Of a DNA stretch of 9,103 nucleotides, positions 7,801 to 9,103 are shown in pieces (the first letter of the stretch is position 1; each line of letters opens with the position of its first letter). Source of the DNA: Methylomicrobium sp. (GTDB lineage Bacteria > Pseudomonadota > Gammaproteobacteria > Methylococcales > Methylomonadaceae); the NCBI GenBank assembly GCA_007135635.1, contig SLIO01000488.1, positions 1 through 9,103 of the forward strand. The letters run 5' to 3'. Under the pieces are notes generated by a model. It searched no databases, was not told the DNA's origin, and was given only the letters and a program-made list of their open reading frames with translations. The position numbers and the translations under genes are program-made.

Positions 7801-7851
7801 GATCTTTGTTCAACTACATTGAAGAGCGGCTTTCTCAAACCTCTAAAGATC
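7801..7851. repeat. Nested inverted repeats at the 3' end of the FHA gene
   Basis: GATCTTT (7801-7807) and AAAGATC (7845-7851) are perfect inverted copies, with the second arm overlapping the TGA stop of the FHA gene. Inside them TTCAA (7809-7813) and TTGAA (7819-7823) form a second small hairpin. On the minus-strand transcript this could fold just after the stop. No U-tract follows, so I do not call it an intrinsic terminator; it may protect the 3' end or be incidental. Confidence 0.4.
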
Positions 7852-9103
7852 ATAGTCCAAATTTTTCATTTTTGTTCCGCGCTATCGTTAAGGCTTTCAT
7901 TTGTTCTTCATAAGCCTCTACGAAGGCATCGCCGAAAAAATTCTCAATGGCTTCTTCGCACTCAATGCGATAAGTTTCCTGATAGCTGTCCCAGCATTTG
8001 GCTTTTTTTTGTAACACGATGCCTTGCTCGAATTGTTTTTCGATCGTTTTCGGATCGAATCTTTTCAATAAATCGGTCAATGAAGCTTGTATACCGGCTT
8101 GCATGGCAAGCTGATGATTCATGATGTCACTGAAGCCTTGCTCGATCGATTCGACCGACTCGAGAAAGCCGCCTTCTTTATTTTGAATCAATTGCCTTAG
8201 GACTTCATCGGTCGAAACGGCAAATTTTAGCGGATTATTGTTAGCCGCTCTTATTACAGTAACATTGACACGAAATAAACTTTTGAATTCGGCTCGGCTT
8301 CGCAAGACCGAAACGGTGCCTGATACCAATTGCCGGAACATTTTGCCAATTCGTTGCATCGCCTCCATAGGATTATCGGTAACACATTCACTGCGATCGA
8401 TACCTGCACCTCGCAAAAAAACGTTGAAGAGTTCACTATCGCTAAGCGATTGTTTTGTCTGGCCGTCTTGTGCAGGCGGAACTGCTGGCGTTTTCGGAGA
8501 AAAACCGGATTCACTTAGAGGAAATCTTTGTAGGATTTCAGGTTGCGGATTATTTGGTACTTCGTTCCGCGAGTTAAGTAGGCCGTCGAACGATTGACCG
8601 GATTCATCGGGCAGTTCTGACGGTATAAAATCGCTCCTGGTCAAAGCGCTGCCGGAATCATCGGAGTCATCCGGTATCAATCCATCCGCAGTGGGCTTGT
8701 CGACGTCTGCGAAAAGATCCTCGAAAGTGAAATTTTCAGGTATTTCTTCGGATGATGTTGGAGCCTTCTCTTCGATTTGTGGGGCGATAAAGCTGTCGAA
8801 TAGCGGCGAGGCGTGATCTTGCAAGCGGCTTTCAAATTCATGCATCTCACTTGACTTATCATCGATCAATTCCTCATGACGCGGAAACGGAGAATCACTA
8901 TCGCCGAGTAAACGATTGGATTCCGCATCGATTAACGGAGTAAACAATTCTTCAGGTTCGATGGATTTTGCCGGGGCTTCGGCAAAAATATCCGGAAAAG
9001 GGAAATTATCCTGGCCGGTTTCTTCGGCTATAAGCACTTCTATTTCATATTCGCCGATTTTTAGCCGAATACCGTTATCGAGCAGGATTGAATCATTATG
9101 TAA
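7850..9103 (-). CDS. tagH: T6SS-associated FHA-domain protein (Fha/TagH type), N-terminus off window
   Basis: The frame is open to the right edge (417 residues visible), so the true start lies outside. The GTG at 9037 is not the real start, because FHA-like sequence continues upstream of it. Residues about 1-25 (SILLDNGIRLKIGEYEIEVLI) look like the last strands of an FHA domain, which binds phosphothreonine peptides. Residues about 26-220 are an acidic, Ser/Pro-rich, probably disordered linker. Residues about 221-417 match the T6SS FHA C-terminal domain: LFNVFLRGAGI, NPLKFAVSTDEVLRQLI, HQLAMQAGIQASLTDLLKRFDP, WDSYQETYRIECEEAIENFFGDAFVEAYEEQ. In Agrobacterium and Pseudomonas this protein reads PpkA-dependent phosphorylation and promotes T6SS assembly; TagF represses by binding it. 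Its position directly upstream of tssK matches Agrobacterium impI-impJ. No tssJ lies between it and tssK. The FHA fold rests on a short fragment, but the C-terminal domain is distinctive. Confidence 0.92.
   Translation of the reverse strand, partial: LHNDSILLDNGIRLKIGEYEIEVLIAEETGQDNFPFPDIFAEAPAKSIEPEELFTPLIDAESNRLLGDSDSPFPRHEELIDDKSSEMHEFESRLQDHASPLFDSFIAPQIEEKAPTSSEEIPENFTFEDLFADVDKPTADGLIPDDSDDSGSALTRSDFIPSELPDESGQSFDGLLNSRNEVPNNPQPEILQRFPLSESGFSPKTPAVPPAQDGQTKQSLSDSELFNVFLRGAGIDRSECVTDNPMEAMQRIGKMFRQLVSGTVSVLRSRAEFKSLFRVNVTVIRAANNNPLKFAVSTDEVLRQLIQNKEGGFLESVESIEQGFSDIMNHQLAMQAGIQASLTDLLKRFDPKTIEKQFEQGIVLQKKAKCWDSYQETYRIECEEAIENFFGDAFVEAYEEQMKALTIARNKNEKFGL

Larger units (their letters stand above)
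7553..7849. other. Non-coding gap between the FHA gene and tssK
   Basis: These 297 bases hold no credible gene on either strand. I read the minus strand in three frames for a lipoprotein (signal peptide with an L-x-G-C lipobox), as expected for tssJ in this slot, and found none. The gap divides into three parts: nested short inverted repeats beside the fha stop, a GC-rich block of hairpins in the middle, and an AT-rich stretch with a candidate promoter and a palindrome just before tssK. Its length and structure contrast with the overlapping junctions of the other genes, so tssK-tssL-tssM-tagF may be a separately controlled unit. That last point is inference. Confidence 0.8.

Noticed and set aside
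7553..7849. Degraded tssJ remnant or sigma-54 promoter
   Set aside because: No lipobox or TssJ-like residues appear in any minus-strand frame. The only GGCAC occurrence is not followed by a TTGC-type -12 element at the required spacing.
1..9103. CRISPR array, tRNA, insertion sequence with transposase, or toxin/immunity pair
   Set aside because: I saw no regularly spaced direct repeats, no tRNA-like clover-leaf, no transposase motifs and no small effector gene. Nearly all bases outside the 7553-7849 gap are assigned to T6SS genes.

Overview
The window holds one strand-coherent block of a type VI secretion system (T6SS) locus. All five genes read leftwards (minus strand). In transcription order they are an FHA-domain scaffold (5' end outside the right edge), tssK, tssL, tssM, and a long open frame running off the left edge that fuses a TagF domain to a PppA-type PP2C phosphatase. 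The protein families point to a Gram-negative proteobacterium. Base composition looks moderate. A GC-rich hairpin element between the first two genes resembles, from memory only, intergenic repeats of methanotrophic gammaproteobacteria. I hold that assignment loosely and cannot name the species.

Layout from right to left: 9103-7850 is the FHA/TagH protein (only the last strands of the FHA domain, then an acidic linker and the T6SS-specific C-terminal domain). 7849-7553 is a 297-base non-coding gap with nested inverted repeats next to the fha stop, a GC-rich multi-hairpin element, a candidate promoter and a small palindrome just before tssK. 7552-6215 is tssK (baseplate to membrane-complex connector). 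6209-4848 is tssL with a DotU domain, one membrane span and a C-terminal OmpA-like peptidoglycan-binding domain. 4851-1282 is tssM (IcmF family, intact Walker A). 1282-1 is tagF-pppA, partial. From tssK onwards the genes overlap or nearly touch (a gap of about 5 bases, then GTGA, then TAATG), so they are almost certainly one translationally coupled operon.

Together they encode the inner-membrane complex (TssL, TssM), its link to the baseplate (TssK), and most of the threonine-phosphorylation control circuit. FHA is the phosphothreonine reader, the N-terminal DKT motif of TssL is a likely phosphosite, PppA is the eraser and TagF is the phosphorylation-independent repressor. The kinase PpkA is not in view and is predicted just beyond the left edge. 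The order fha-tssK-tssL-tssM-tagF/pppA, without tssJ between fha and tssK, matches the Agrobacterium/Rhizobium imp arrangement rather than the Pseudomonas HSI-I one.

I see no CRISPR array, tRNA, rRNA, transposase or unknown gene cassette. The unusual points are the TagF-PppA fusion, the missing tssJ, and the structured non-coding gap.
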